Assembly (NCBI GenBank): GCA_903929035.1
Contig: CAIYTF010000127.1
Location: 30,889-94,888, forward strand
Direction: 5' to 3'
Source of the DNA: an uncultured Ignavibacteriales bacterium
Lineage (GTDB): Bacteria > Bacteroidota > Ignavibacteria > Ignavibacteriales > Ignavibacteriaceae
Length of the DNA: 64,000 bases
The position numbers were made by a program, and so were the translations under genes. Shown here in pieces: positions 1 through 7,335 of this stretch. The stretch's first letter is position 1. Each line of letters begins with the position of its first letter. The notes below the pieces were generated by a model that ran no database searches, was not told where the DNA came from, and saw nothing but the letters and a program-made list of their open reading frames with translations.

Positions 1-122
1 ATGATTTTTATCTCAAAGGTAAACGATTTGTTATTTTTTTCAAGTTCACTTTTCACGTGATTTGCCTGCCAAAGCGCGAGTTCACTTCCGCGTGAGCCTA
101 TTATTATATTCTTTTGTGACAT
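1..122 (-). CDS. hemC: Hydroxymethylbilane synthase (porphobilinogen deaminase), N-terminal part, cut by window edge
   Basis: Reading the minus strand from an ATG at 122-120 gives an open frame running off the left edge. The protein starts [20 protein letters not shown], the characteristic beginning of hydroxymethylbilane synthase, with the conserved GSRGSxLALWQA segment. The enzyme joins four porphobilinogen molecules into hydroxymethylbilane in tetrapyrrole synthesis, in the cytoplasm. Only about 40 codons are visible, so the catalytic aspartate and the dipyrromethane-binding cysteine are outside the window. No clear Shine-Dalgarno sequence precedes the ATG. The hemA gene of the same pathway lies on the same strand about 11.6 kb away, so the two are not in one operon here. 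Confidence 0.88.
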   Translation of the reverse strand, partial: MSQKNIIIGSRGSELALWQANHVKSELEKNNKSFTFEIKI

Positions 123-443
123 TATGATTAGATAATGATTAATGGTTAATTGTTAATGGTTAATGATTTGGTTTGCAATATTTATCCCTTTTATGGGTTT
201 TATAACGTTTTGTATATTTTCTTTCAGCACAGTCTTTCACCATTTCATTACCATAATATAATAACTTTTCTTGTTTTTGCATAACGTGAGTTATTATTAT
301 ATTTAATTGATTTATCTACAAAATTACTTACACTTCATTTTGTTGAAAGAAAAAATTATGAAAAAATCTGTATTTCTAAAAGAAATTGGTTTTGATTAAG
401 TGAGTGCCAAGTATAGTATGTCCATTATTGTTTGGAGATTATT
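123..443. other. Divergent intergenic region (hemC / porin) with TTAAC-rich repeat
   Basis: This AT-rich spacer separates divergently transcribed hemC and the porin. Around 127-168 it holds an imperfect short repeat built of TTAATGGTTAATTG-type units, also seen near 2895-3027 and 4493-4530. A 13-codon open frame at 358-399 has no supporting feature. GGAG at 434-437 is a plausible ribosome-binding site for the porin. I see no RNA gene here. Confidence 0.5.
127..168. repeat. TTAATGGTTAATTG-type AT-rich intergenic repeat, copy 1
   Basis: Tandem-like imperfect units of TTAATGG/TTAATTG stand just upstream of hemC. The same words recur, in either orientation, at 2895-3027 and 4493-4530, always in gaps between genes. 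It may be a dispersed low-complexity repeat family; its function is unknown. Confidence 0.45.
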
Positions 444-1619
444 ATGAAGTTGACACATAATTACTTTGCGCTGTTTGCTGTGTTTATTCTATTGTCGGAG
501 CTTCTTAGAGCTGCTGACGGAACTCCGGATACTCTTTCAGAACAACCGGAATCTATTACTTCCGAATTTCAATATATTAATGAAACGGCATTCAATTTAT
601 CTGGCGGTGAAAAAACGGGCGCGGCGAATATCAATTTCTTTTCCTGCGCAATAGGTGCTAATCTCGAAAAGCTCGCGGGGCTAAAAGAGGCAAAATTTTA
701 TACCCGTGTTATTTATAAAAATGGCGGAATGCCAAATGAATTATTTGGAACTTTGCAGGGAGTCAGCAATCTTGAATCCGCCAATATTTTTGCATTACAA
801 GACTGCTGGATAGAAAAAGAGTTTGGAGACAATACCGCGGTACTGTTCGGAATCCACGATCTCAATACCGAGTTTGACGTGAAAAGTTCGGCTGTTTTGT
901 TTACACAACCTTCACACGCCATCGGTTCGGAGTTTGCTATGAACGGAATGAATGGACCTTCTATATACCCGTATTCATCTCTCGCGCTGCGTTTCCGTTA
1001 TGACCCTGTCAAAAATTTGAGGATTAAGTTTGCGGCATTCGATGGGGTTCCGAATATAGAAAGAAAATTCACAGAGATTAAACTCAGTAAAGATGAAGGC
1101 GCGTTATTAGCCGCGGAGATAGTTGTTCGTACCGCGGATACCGGTTTTTCAGGAATAGGCGGATGGTACTTTAGCGGAAAAACTACCACGGTTAATGCCG
1201 GCACTCCACCTGCCGACAATGAATTACAGACCGGAAGTTCAGGAATTTATTGTTATTATGATAACCCTGAGCTATTGCAAATAAATCAAATGAAACTTGG
1301 CGGGTACGCGCGATTCGGCGTGGCAAATGCACTGTTTAGTAAATTACATTATTATTTCGGCTGCGGGTCAATATTGCAAAATGTTTTTTCCGAAGGTGAT
1401 ATAGCGGGGATTTCGTTTGCCGCGGCCAAGCTGAATCCGGAGTATTCCGCGATAGAAGCATTGCAACGCTATGAATCATCAATAGAGCTTTCATATAAAC
1501 GCGAAATTTTCCGGTGGTTTCAAGCGCAGCCGTCTGTTTTATATGTTATTAATCCTGCAGGCGGGCAAAACATTCCGAATGCCTTTGGAGTAAATATCCG
1601 GTTAATCGCGGTGTTTTAG
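444..1619 (+). CDS. OprB-family carbohydrate-type porin (outer membrane beta-barrel)
   Basis: I use the ATG at 444 rather than an upstream TTG at 432, because GGAG at 434-437 is well spaced and the protein then starts with a signal peptide (MKLTHNYFALFAVFILLSEL, cleaved near the AADG). The remaining ~365 residues are rich in alternating aromatic and polar residues. The C-terminal part contains a YVINPAGG-like stretch and the protein ends in phenylalanine, as in OprB-type porins, whose last strands read YxxNPGG. Such porins let small sugars or related solutes diffuse across the outer membrane. No partner transporter gene is adjacent, so the substrate is unknown. The family call rests on the C-terminal motif and overall form; another barrel family remains possible. 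Confidence 0.62.
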   Translation: MKLTHNYFALFAVFILLSELLRAADGTPDTLSEQPESITSEFQYINETAFNLSGGEKTGAANINFFSCAIGANLEKLAGLKEAKFYTRVIYKNGGMPNELFGTLQGVSNLESANIFALQDCWIEKEFGDNTAVLFGIHDLNTEFDVKSSAVLFTQPSHAIGSEFAMNGMNGPSIYPYSSLALRFRYDPVKNLRIKFAAFDGVPNIERKFTEIKLSKDEGALLAAEIVVRTADTGFSGIGGWYFSGKTTTVNAGTPPADNELQTGSSGIYCYYDNPELLQINQMKLGGYARFGVANALFSKLHYYFGCGSILQNVFSEGDIAGISFAAAKLNPEYSAIEALQRYESSIELSYKREIFRWFQAQPSVLYVINPAGGQNIPNAFGVNIRLIAVF

Positions 1620-1626
1620 TCCTTGT

Positions 1627-1703
1627 AAAGAAATAACCTTTACAACTTCTAAATCTAATCTTCGCGTGAGAAAATGTTAATGTTATTTCTGAACAAGCCC
1701 TTA
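1627..1703 (+). repeat. Intergenic repeat R2, uninterrupted copy (empty site for the miniature element at 4202-4292)
   Basis: This segment, which runs from aaagaaataacctttaca to gaacaagccctta, matches in reverse complement the sequence on both sides of the miniature element at 4202-4292. It thus shows what that locus looks like without the insertion. A partial third copy (gttatttctgaacgagtcct) is at 63080-63108. The end of this copy overlaps the stop codon of the neighbouring phosphatase gene. No coding capacity is evident. Confidence 0.65.
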
Positions 1704-2894
1704 CGCGGGATTCCTTTTTAAAATTAAAATAGTTGCATCATCGTCCCATTTTAGCCCTTGTCCAAATTCGTCCGCGATATTAAACAAGTCTTCTAAAATC
1801 TCTTTAGCTGTTTTATGCCGTACATTTTTCACAACGTCAATAAGCAGCTCATTGCCGAAAAATTCTCCTTCGGGACTAACACGCTCGACAATACCATCGC
1901 TAAAGATAACCAGCACGCTGCCTTTTTCCATAAACACGAAACTACGGCTAAGTTCCATTTTAGGGAATGCCCCAATAACCATACCCGTGGGCTGCAATTC
2001 AGTTACTTTGTTATCATAAATAAGATACGGCGATGGATGCCCCGCGTTCATATAGAACAAATTGCCGCTTGCTTCAAGCTCGCCAAAAAACAGAGAGATA
2101 AAACTTGACGAATAAGTTCCGCGATATACAACCTCATTCAATTTTTTGAGCGTGTGTACCATCTTCATATGCTGTTCAACTCCCATACGAAGTCCCGTAA
2201 CCACATCGCGGACCATCAAAGCCGCCGGAAGCCCGTGCCCGCTCGCGTCACCTAAACAAAACCCAAACTCATTTTTATCAAAGTTGAAAAAATCGTATAA
2301 GTCGCCGCCAACAAGCTCCGCTGCCTGCGAGAAAACTGCAATATCATATCCTTCAAAACGCGGTTCTTCGGACGGCAGCAAACTTTGCTGAATTTTCGCG
2401 GTCATCTGCAATTCAGATTTTAACGCCTCCGAAAAAAGGCGATAATTTAACGCGCGCCGAATAGCATTAAAACAAAAATCAATTTCATCGCGTACCCATC
2501 CGGCGGTCAATTCAAAAACAAACAGCCACGAAGTATCAAGACTATTCACAACCAACGCCGCCGGAATAGAATACTCGCGTTTACGAACTGCCCTTTTGTC
2601 TATCGTAAAATCTTTATTATCAAAAATGTAAATGCTCGTTTTCAACAGTGCCTGCATTGGTTTGGTATCGCCATCCAATTGTTTCAGCGCGCCGTTATTA
2701 TCCTTCGGGTATAGCAGCTCAAAAAACAGCCCGCGGTTTTCGTATATCCTGCCGTGACAAATATGCAAGTCGGTTCCGAAATTCAGTTCAAATTGTTTTA
2801 ACAGTTCAATCAAATAGTCAGCACCGGAAACATTGTGTGATTTGCTTGCCAGCAAGGTGTCTATTTTTCTGTAAAATATTTTAGGATCTATCAT
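1701..2894 (-). CDS. SpoIIE/RsbU-type PP2C serine phosphatase
   Basis: The C-terminal half (about residues 160-395) is a PPM/SpoIIE-type phosphatase domain. It has the metal-binding acidic motifs in order: GGDLYDFF, GDASGHGLPAALM, SDGIVE and DDDATIL. A short linker with MTAKIQQSLLPSE is the typical entry to this domain. The N-terminal ~150 residues resemble a small sensor domain (possibly GAF-like), but I cannot assign it. Such proteins usually dephosphorylate an anti-sigma-factor antagonist (STAS protein) in partner switching. No STAS or RsbW-like kinase gene is adjacent, so the target is unknown. The gene stands alone, with repeat sequence on both sides. Confidence 0.85.
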   Translation of the reverse strand: MIDPKIFYRKIDTLLASKSHNVSGADYLIELLKQFELNFGTDLHICHGRIYENRGLFFELLYPKDNNGALKQLDGDTKPMQALLKTSIYIFDNKDFTIDKRAVRKREYSIPAALVVNSLDTSWLFVFELTAGWVRDEIDFCFNAIRRALNYRLFSEALKSELQMTAKIQQSLLPSEEPRFEGYDIAVFSQAAELVGGDLYDFFNFDKNEFGFCLGDASGHGLPAALMVRDVVTGLRMGVEQHMKMVHTLKKLNEVVYRGTYSSSFISLFFGELEASGNLFYMNAGHPSPYLIYDNKVTELQPTGMVIGAFPKMELSRSFVFMEKGSVLVIFSDGIVERVSPEGEFFGNELLIDVVKNVRHKTAKEILEDLFNIADEFGQGLKWDDDATILILKRNPA

Positions 2895-3024
2895 TAGATA
2901 TTAATTGTTAATGCTAAGTTGTTAATTGTAAATTGTTAATGGTTAGTTGTTAATTGTTAATGGTCAGTTAAAGTGTTTCATTGTATGTTTTTTTAATTAA
3001 CCATTAACAATTAATAATTTACCA
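2895..3024. repeat. TTAATTGTTAATGG-type AT-rich intergenic repeat, copy 2
   Basis: The gap between the phosphatase start and the next gene's stop is largely made of TTAATTG, TTAATGG and TTAATGC units. At its right end are reverse-complement units (ccattaacaattaa), so the whole can fold back on itself. Related words are at 127-168 and 4493-4530. Confidence 0.5.
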
Positions 3025-4050
3025 TTATAAAAACAATTTGGTAAATTCTTTCGCGGTACGATTTTTCCACGAACCTTTGTGATAGCCATAGCCGCATATC
3101 AAGGGCATTGCAAGCGTAGCTTCCGCGAATACCATCTGCTCGTAAGTGGTTTCAACTTTGCCCCACGAACTTGCTTCTTTCAAGGTTGAACCGGAAAGAC
3201 CGCCATCGCGTTCATCGGCAACTGTCACCTGCACCGCGTATTTGTGCATAGGCGCATTTTCCTGCAAAAGGTCGGCAGCTACAACAATATCCTGCGTGAA
3301 GTTTTTAGGAACCCCGCCGCCAATCATAAGGATACCGGATTCTTTGGAAGCAATTTTTATTTTTGTCAGTTCAAGAAAATCTTTCGCGCCGTCAAGAGAA
3401 ACGTGACTTTCGGGATTCTTTGTTTGGTGCATAACAAAGCCGAAACCGGCAGAGCAATCAGCAAAAGTAGGAACAAAGATTGGAACATTTTTTTTGTAAG
3501 CGGCATAAACAACACTGTCTTCAACTTTTGGTCCGCCATTGTTTTCCAAATAGCGTCCCATCTCGTGAATCAATTCGCGTGATGAATAAGCACGCGGTGT
3601 TAATCCGTCCAAAATTTGCCCCATTGTTTCATCGCATATACGCAATTCTTCTTCATCGATATACGTGTCATAGATTCTGTCAATCATCAATTCACGCAAG
3701 TCATTGTCATCGCTAAACGGACTGCCGACATAGTGCTTAAATCCGAGAGCCTCAAAAAAATCCTGATCAACAATAATAGCACCGGTAGAAACAATAGCAT
3801 CAACCATATTATTCATAACCATATCATAGACGATTTTCTTCAACCCCGCGCTAAACAAGCTGCCGGCGAGAGTTAATATGACCGCGCAGTCTTTTTCTTG
3901 GAGCATCATATCATAAATACGCGAAGCGCGATTTAAATTACGTGCCTGAAAAGCCATATTTTCCATAGCCTCAACCATCGGCACCACGTTATGCGCTTTC
4001 ATATCAAAATGTTCAATAGTTTTTTGCAGCAAATCCTTTTTTGCAGGCAT
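3025..4050 (-). CDS. Deoxyhypusine synthase family protein
   Basis: The protein is full length (341 aa) and homologous to eukaryotic and archaeal deoxyhypusine synthase, which moves an aminobutyl group from spermidine to a lysine of eIF5A using NAD. Visible family features are the TLAGSLFSAGLK segment near residue 60, GGGVPKNF near residue 245 and the SWGK segment near the C-terminus. K298 in that segment corresponds to the active-site lysine of the human enzyme by my recollection of its position. Bacteria lack eIF5A, so the true reaction is probably a related aminobutyl transfer in polyamine metabolism, such as homospermidine or spermidine formation. No polyamine gene is adjacent. The gene is monocistronic and flanked by repeats. 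Confidence 0.85.
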   Translation of the reverse strand: MPAKKDLLQKTIEHFDMKAHNVVPMVEAMENMAFQARNLNRASRIYDMMLQEKDCAVILTLAGSLFSAGLKKIVYDMVMNNMVDAIVSTGAIIVDQDFFEALGFKHYVGSPFSDDNDLRELMIDRIYDTYIDEEELRICDETMGQILDGLTPRAYSSRELIHEMGRYLENNGGPKVEDSVVYAAYKKNVPIFVPTFADCSAGFGFVMHQTKNPESHVSLDGAKDFLELTKIKIASKESGILMIGGGVPKNFTQDIVVAADLLQENAPMHKYAVQVTVADERDGGLSGSTLKEASSWGKVETTYEQMVFAEATLAMPLICGYGYHKGSWKNRTAKEFTKLFL

Positions 4051-4147
4051 AGAGTATCCTTTTTTTAATTTTGTTAGTTTTTATGTTACAAAGATAGGAA
4101 TAATGAGAATCAGATTGCAGTAGAAATACAGGTAACTACAAATCCAC

Positions 4148-4322
4148 TTAGGACTTGTTCAGAAAACTTTCTCACGTGCAGACCGCGAAGGTTAAATTTA
4201 GGTAACTACTCAGCCTGTTCTTGAATTTAGTCCCTTTGGGACATAATATCAGTACCGTATATTTTCTTGATTTCAGGAGGCTGAGTAGTTACAAATTTAG
4301 AAGCTGTAAAGGTTATTTCTTT
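4148..4322 (-). repeat. Intergenic repeat R2, second copy, interrupted by a miniature element
   Basis: In reverse complement the two outer parts align with the copy at 1627-1703: aaagaaataacctttaca, then cttctaaatt, then cttcgcg, then ttctgaacaagtcct. The alignment is broken exactly at 4202-4292 by a foreign element flanked by AAATTTAG on both sides. Confidence 0.65.
4202..4292. mobile_element. Miniature inverted-repeat element, short form (91 bp), with 8-bp target duplication
   Basis: The element starts GTAACTACTCAGCC (4202-4215) and ends with its exact reverse complement GGCTGAGTAGTTAC (4279-4292). It is flanked by the perfect 8-bp direct repeat AAATTTAG (4194-4201 and 4293-4300). Inside is a short palindrome GTCCCTTTGGGAC (4230-4242). 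It contains no transposase. The 5'-GTAA terminus and 8-bp duplication are those I know for the IS66 family, so an IS66-type transposase may have moved it. It is a shortened relative of the 267-bp element at 63148-63414. Confidence 0.85.
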
Positions 4323-4522
4323 AAAAAGAACCCGCGTCAAGCACGTGATGGGCAAGGTATCAATAAAAATGCGCCATCAATTCGGGCATATACTGCAAAT
4401 TGAACAAACAACAAACGCTGTAACCTATATTCAGCACTACCGTAAGGTAAGACACCGTGATAGCACGCGGACGGATAAAATGCAGCATTCTAAATTTATC
4501 ATTAACAATTAATCATTAACCA
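4323..4522. other. Non-coding spacer ending in TTAACAATTAA-type repeat
   Basis: No gene or RNA is evident. A small palindrome-like stretch (cagcactaccgtaaggtaagacaccgtg) lies near 4432. The region 4493-4530 repeats the attaacaattaatcattaacc words seen at 127-168 and 2895-3024, and overlaps the end of the next gene. Confidence 0.4.
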
Positions 4523-5623
4523 TTAACCACTAACTCTCATTGTAAAATGAAAAACACTGCCGTTTCCAATTTTGCTTTCCGCCCAGATCTTTCCGTTATG
4601 TTTTTCAACAAATTCTTTGCAAAGTATCAAACCTAAACCGGTACTCAATTCTCCCGCGGTACCTCTTGTGCCAACCTTTTCGCCTGCTATAAACAGCTTC
4701 TGAATTATTGTTTCAGACATACCTATTCCCGTATCCTTCACTGAGATTTTTATCATACCGGTTTCAATTGGTACGGAGTTTATGGTTATTTGCCCTTTTC
4801 GGTTTGTAAATTTTACTGCATTAGACAGGAGGTTGAGAATAACAGCATTGATCATATTTTCATCTGCTAAAATATTTACAGCATCAGGAACGTTATTTAT
4901 TATGGTAATCCCTTTTTGTGATGCTCTTTCATCAATTTTAGAAATATTATTAGTTATAATATCTTTGAGCTTAAACTCTTCCGGAGAATAAGCAAGTGTG
5001 CCGTTTTGCATCTGTGCCCATTCTAATAAATTACCCAATAGAAGATACAAATTATTCGCGGATTTATTAAGCAATTTACTATTCTCCGAGTATTCGGCTA
5101 TTGTAAAAAGGTTACTATCATTTGCCATCATATCGGTTAAGTTTAATATTCCGAAGAAAGGGGCTTTAAGATCGTGAGAAAGAATAGAAAAGAATTTCTT
5201 TAATGTCCGATTTGCTTGATCCAATTCATCTATTACCCGTTTATGACGAAGAAAAGACTCTACCCTGGCAACTAATTCGCGTTTATCAATAGAACGGCTT
5301 ATAAAACCATCGGCTCCCATTTCCAAAACCCTTGCCTGATCTTCAGATGATATCTTGAACCCTGTTATCATTACAACAAAGATAGATTTTAGAGAATCGT
5401 TTTTCTTTATCTTTGCAAGTATATCATATCCGAATTCATTGTGCAGAAATACATCAAGCAGAATTAAATCCGGAATGCAGGTCTCTATCACCGCGAATGC
5501 TTCGGTTGAAGATTTTGCCGTGATAACATTATATTCGGCAGCAATCAATATTTTGGATGTGAACTTCAAATTCAAATCGTCATCATCAACAATCAGAATT
5601 GTATTTCTGTCTTCTGTTTTCAT
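4523..5623 (-). CDS. Receiver-histidine kinase hybrid, last gene of the B12-sensor operon
   Basis: The protein has an N-terminal receiver domain (IVDDDD acidic pocket; phospho-acceptor D57 in LILLDVF) and a C-terminal kinase. The kinase has the phosphorylatable H150 in FSILSHDLKAPF, an N box (LLSNAVKF) and the G boxes DTGIGM and GLGL. I use the ATG at 5623 (GGAA just upstream). A GTG at 5659, overlapping the previous stop codon, would add 12 residues. The receiver's usual switch lysine appears replaced by arginine (GFISRSID instead of xKP), so its phosphorylation response may be altered. There is no membrane segment, so it is cytoplasmic. It is probably the output or relay of the upstream sensor kinase. 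Confidence 0.85.
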   Translation of the reverse strand: MKTEDRNTILIVDDDDLNLKFTSKILIAAEYNVITAKSSTEAFAVIETCIPDLILLDVFLHNEFGYDILAKIKKNDSLKSIFVVMITGFKISSEDQARVLEMGADGFISRSIDKRELVARVESFLRHKRVIDELDQANRTLKKFFSILSHDLKAPFFGILNLTDMMANDSNLFTIAEYSENSKLLNKSANNLYLLLGNLLEWAQMQNGTLAYSPEEFKLKDIITNNISKIDERASQKGITIINNVPDAVNILADENMINAVILNLLSNAVKFTNRKGQITINSVPIETGMIKISVKDTGIGMSETIIQKLFIAGEKVGTRGTAGELSTGLGLILCKEFVEKHNGKIWAESKIGNGSVFHFTMRVSG

Positions 5624-5655
5624 TTTGTTTCCATTCAATATATTAAACACGCGTA

Positions 5656-6120
5656 TCACTTATACAATATAACGGCACCGCCGGTTTTATTATTAATCCG
5701 GGTTTTGAACAATTCTTCCATTTTAATTGAATATGTTAACGGATCGAGATACTTAGCAATTATTTCTACACTATCATCGTCATAGAACCTTATCTTTACA
5801 AAGTTTATGACAAAACCATAACGCGGGTGAGATATTAAAACGCTTTCCGAACAGGCAATGAAAGCTTTTTCATTCCTGACACTCATTTTGGGGAAATATT
5901 CGAACGGGAGCAGTTTCATACCGCCGATAGCATCAATAGATTTTGATTTTCCTGAATCCGAAATGAGGCTTGCTTTTCCATACTCTATTACAGCGGTAAC
6001 ATTTTCTCCGGTTGTTAAGTTGTCATACAGCGCGGAGAAAGACTCTAATTTCTTCTTTTGACTGAATGAACAGTTTGCTAACAGCAGGAATACGAGCGCG
6101 GATTTTATTATATTTAACAA
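5656..6120 (-). CDS. VirK-family secreted protein
   Basis: This 154-aa protein has a signal peptide (hydrophobic residues 5-17, then NCSFSQ). A cysteine at the likely cleavage site hints at a lipoprotein, although LLANC is a poor lipobox. The body matches the VirK family (Pfam VirK) as I recall it: an early VTAVIEYGKASLIS segment, then IGGMKLLPFEYF, AFIACSES, PRYGFVINFVKIRFYDDDSVEI and a YLDP near the end. The molecular role of VirK proteins is unclear. The gene sits between two kinase genes, 5 nt after one and overlapping the next, so it is co-transcribed with a sensory system. It could act as a periplasmic partner or output of that system. Confidence 0.75.
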   Translation of the reverse strand: MLNIIKSALVFLLLANCSFSQKKKLESFSALYDNLTTGENVTAVIEYGKASLISDSGKSKSIDAIGGMKLLPFEYFPKMSVRNEKAFIACSESVLISHPRYGFVINFVKIRFYDDDSVEIIAKYLDPLTYSIKMEELFKTRINNKTGGAVILYK

Positions 6121-6125
6121 ATCGG

Positions 6126-7334
6126 TTATCTTTCAAGATTTTGTGAATTTGGAAGGGTAAAGTAAAAAGTAGAGCCTGCACCGACTTTACTTTCTACCCA
6201 AATTTTCCCCCCGTGTCCCTCAACCATTTTTTTACTGATTAATAAACCTAAACCGGTGCTTCTCTCGCCATCGGTACTCCTAACGGAAGTTCTTTGGAAC
6301 GCGCCAAAAAGTTTTGGCAGTTCATCTGCCGGAATTCCTTGTCCCTCATCTTTAACCGAGATTGTAACAAATCTTTCATCCCTAATAAGTGTAACTTGAA
6401 CTTTTGTATCAGGATACGAATATTTAATAGCATTTGTTAGTAAATTTGTAAGTACTTGATTAACTTTGTTGGGGTCTATCAAAATCATACAGTCCGCGAG
6501 AGTTGTAATGAAGTCTATAGAAATATTTTTTTTATAAGCAACTATCCTGTTAAACGTGAGAGCCTTATGTATAAGCGCGATTAAATCGATATTTGCCAAA
6601 TCCAGATTCAAGTTGCCTGAATCAATGCTGGATATATCAAGTAGATCGTTAACAAGCCCGAGCATAAAACTGCTTAAGGAATGTATATCTTGAATTATCT
6701 CTAAATGATCTTTGCTGAATCCGGAGCTTTCTTCTTCCAAGAGTTCGCTGAATGACCGTACAAGTCCCAAAGGATTTCTGAGATCGTGCGCTGCCATACC
6801 AAGAAACTGATCTTTCAAATTATTCAATTTTTCAAGCTCCGCATTTTCCCGGGCTATTTCCCTCTGCATATTGATAAGTTCATTGTTAAGACCGCTTAGT
6901 TCATCATATAACAGGCTGCTTTTGTTGTCATCAACCATTAAAGTATGGGTATTTTGTTTATATAATGAACGCAGCGTGTTGATAAGCTCATTATTCATAC
7001 CCATAATTTCAGTAAATAGTATTTCCGTGTCTCCTTTGGATTTTGATGCCACTATCACTATGTTTTCGTCAATCAAAGCTCCGGCGAATGTAAGAGCGAA
7101 TTGAATATCGCCTTTAATAATATTCATTTCATTAGAGTGCGCGGTTCCGGCGTTTTTAACAGCTACAATAAAATCCAGCGCGGAATGCAGGTTATTAATA
7201 ATGAAACAAGAACTAAACAATTTGCCGCGCGGGAAATTGTCCGCGATTCCTAATTCGTCAGTAATAGTCTTAATTATTATGCCGTCGGAATTACAGACTA
7301 TAACAATTCCCGGGGCAGTCTTTATATCTTTCAT
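6126..7334 (-). CDS. Cytoplasmic sensor histidine kinase of the B12-sensor operon
   Basis: This 402-aa kinase has no membrane segment. Residues 1-105 form a small alpha/beta sensor module of unknown type. Residues 110-175 contain two related coiled-coil-like repeats (GMNNELINTL and GLNNELINMQ), a probable signalling helix. The HisKA domain has H183 in GMAAHDLRNPLG. The ATPase domain has LLTNAIKYS (N box), DEGQGIP, FGAFQRTS and STGLGLLIS. The start codon lies one base after the stop of the B12-binding gene, so the two are translationally coupled. It is therefore the natural signalling partner of that sensor. Confidence 0.88.
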   Translation of the reverse strand: MKDIKTAPGIVIVCNSDGIIIKTITDELGIADNFPRGKLFSSCFIINNLHSALDFIVAVKNAGTAHSNEMNIIKGDIQFALTFAGALIDENIVIVASKSKGDTEILFTEIMGMNNELINTLRSLYKQNTHTLMVDDNKSSLLYDELSGLNNELINMQREIARENAELEKLNNLKDQFLGMAAHDLRNPLGLVRSFSELLEEESSGFSKDHLEIIQDIHSLSSFMLGLVNDLLDISSIDSGNLNLDLANIDLIALIHKALTFNRIVAYKKNISIDFITTLADCMILIDPNKVNQVLTNLLTNAIKYSYPDTKVQVTLIRDERFVTISVKDEGQGIPADELPKLFGAFQRTSVRSTDGERSTGLGLLISKKMVEGHGGKIWVESKVGAGSTFYFTLPNSQNLER

Positions 7335-7335
7335 A

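Noticed and set aside
358..399. Thirteen-codon frame MKKSVFLKEIGFD upstream of the porin
   Set aside because: No ribosome-binding site, no run of regulatory codons and no terminator behind it; too short to support.
4221..4403. Sixty-codon open frame across the miniature element
   Set aside because: It reads through the element's palindrome and into flanking repeat sequence; a by-product of the repeat, not a gene.
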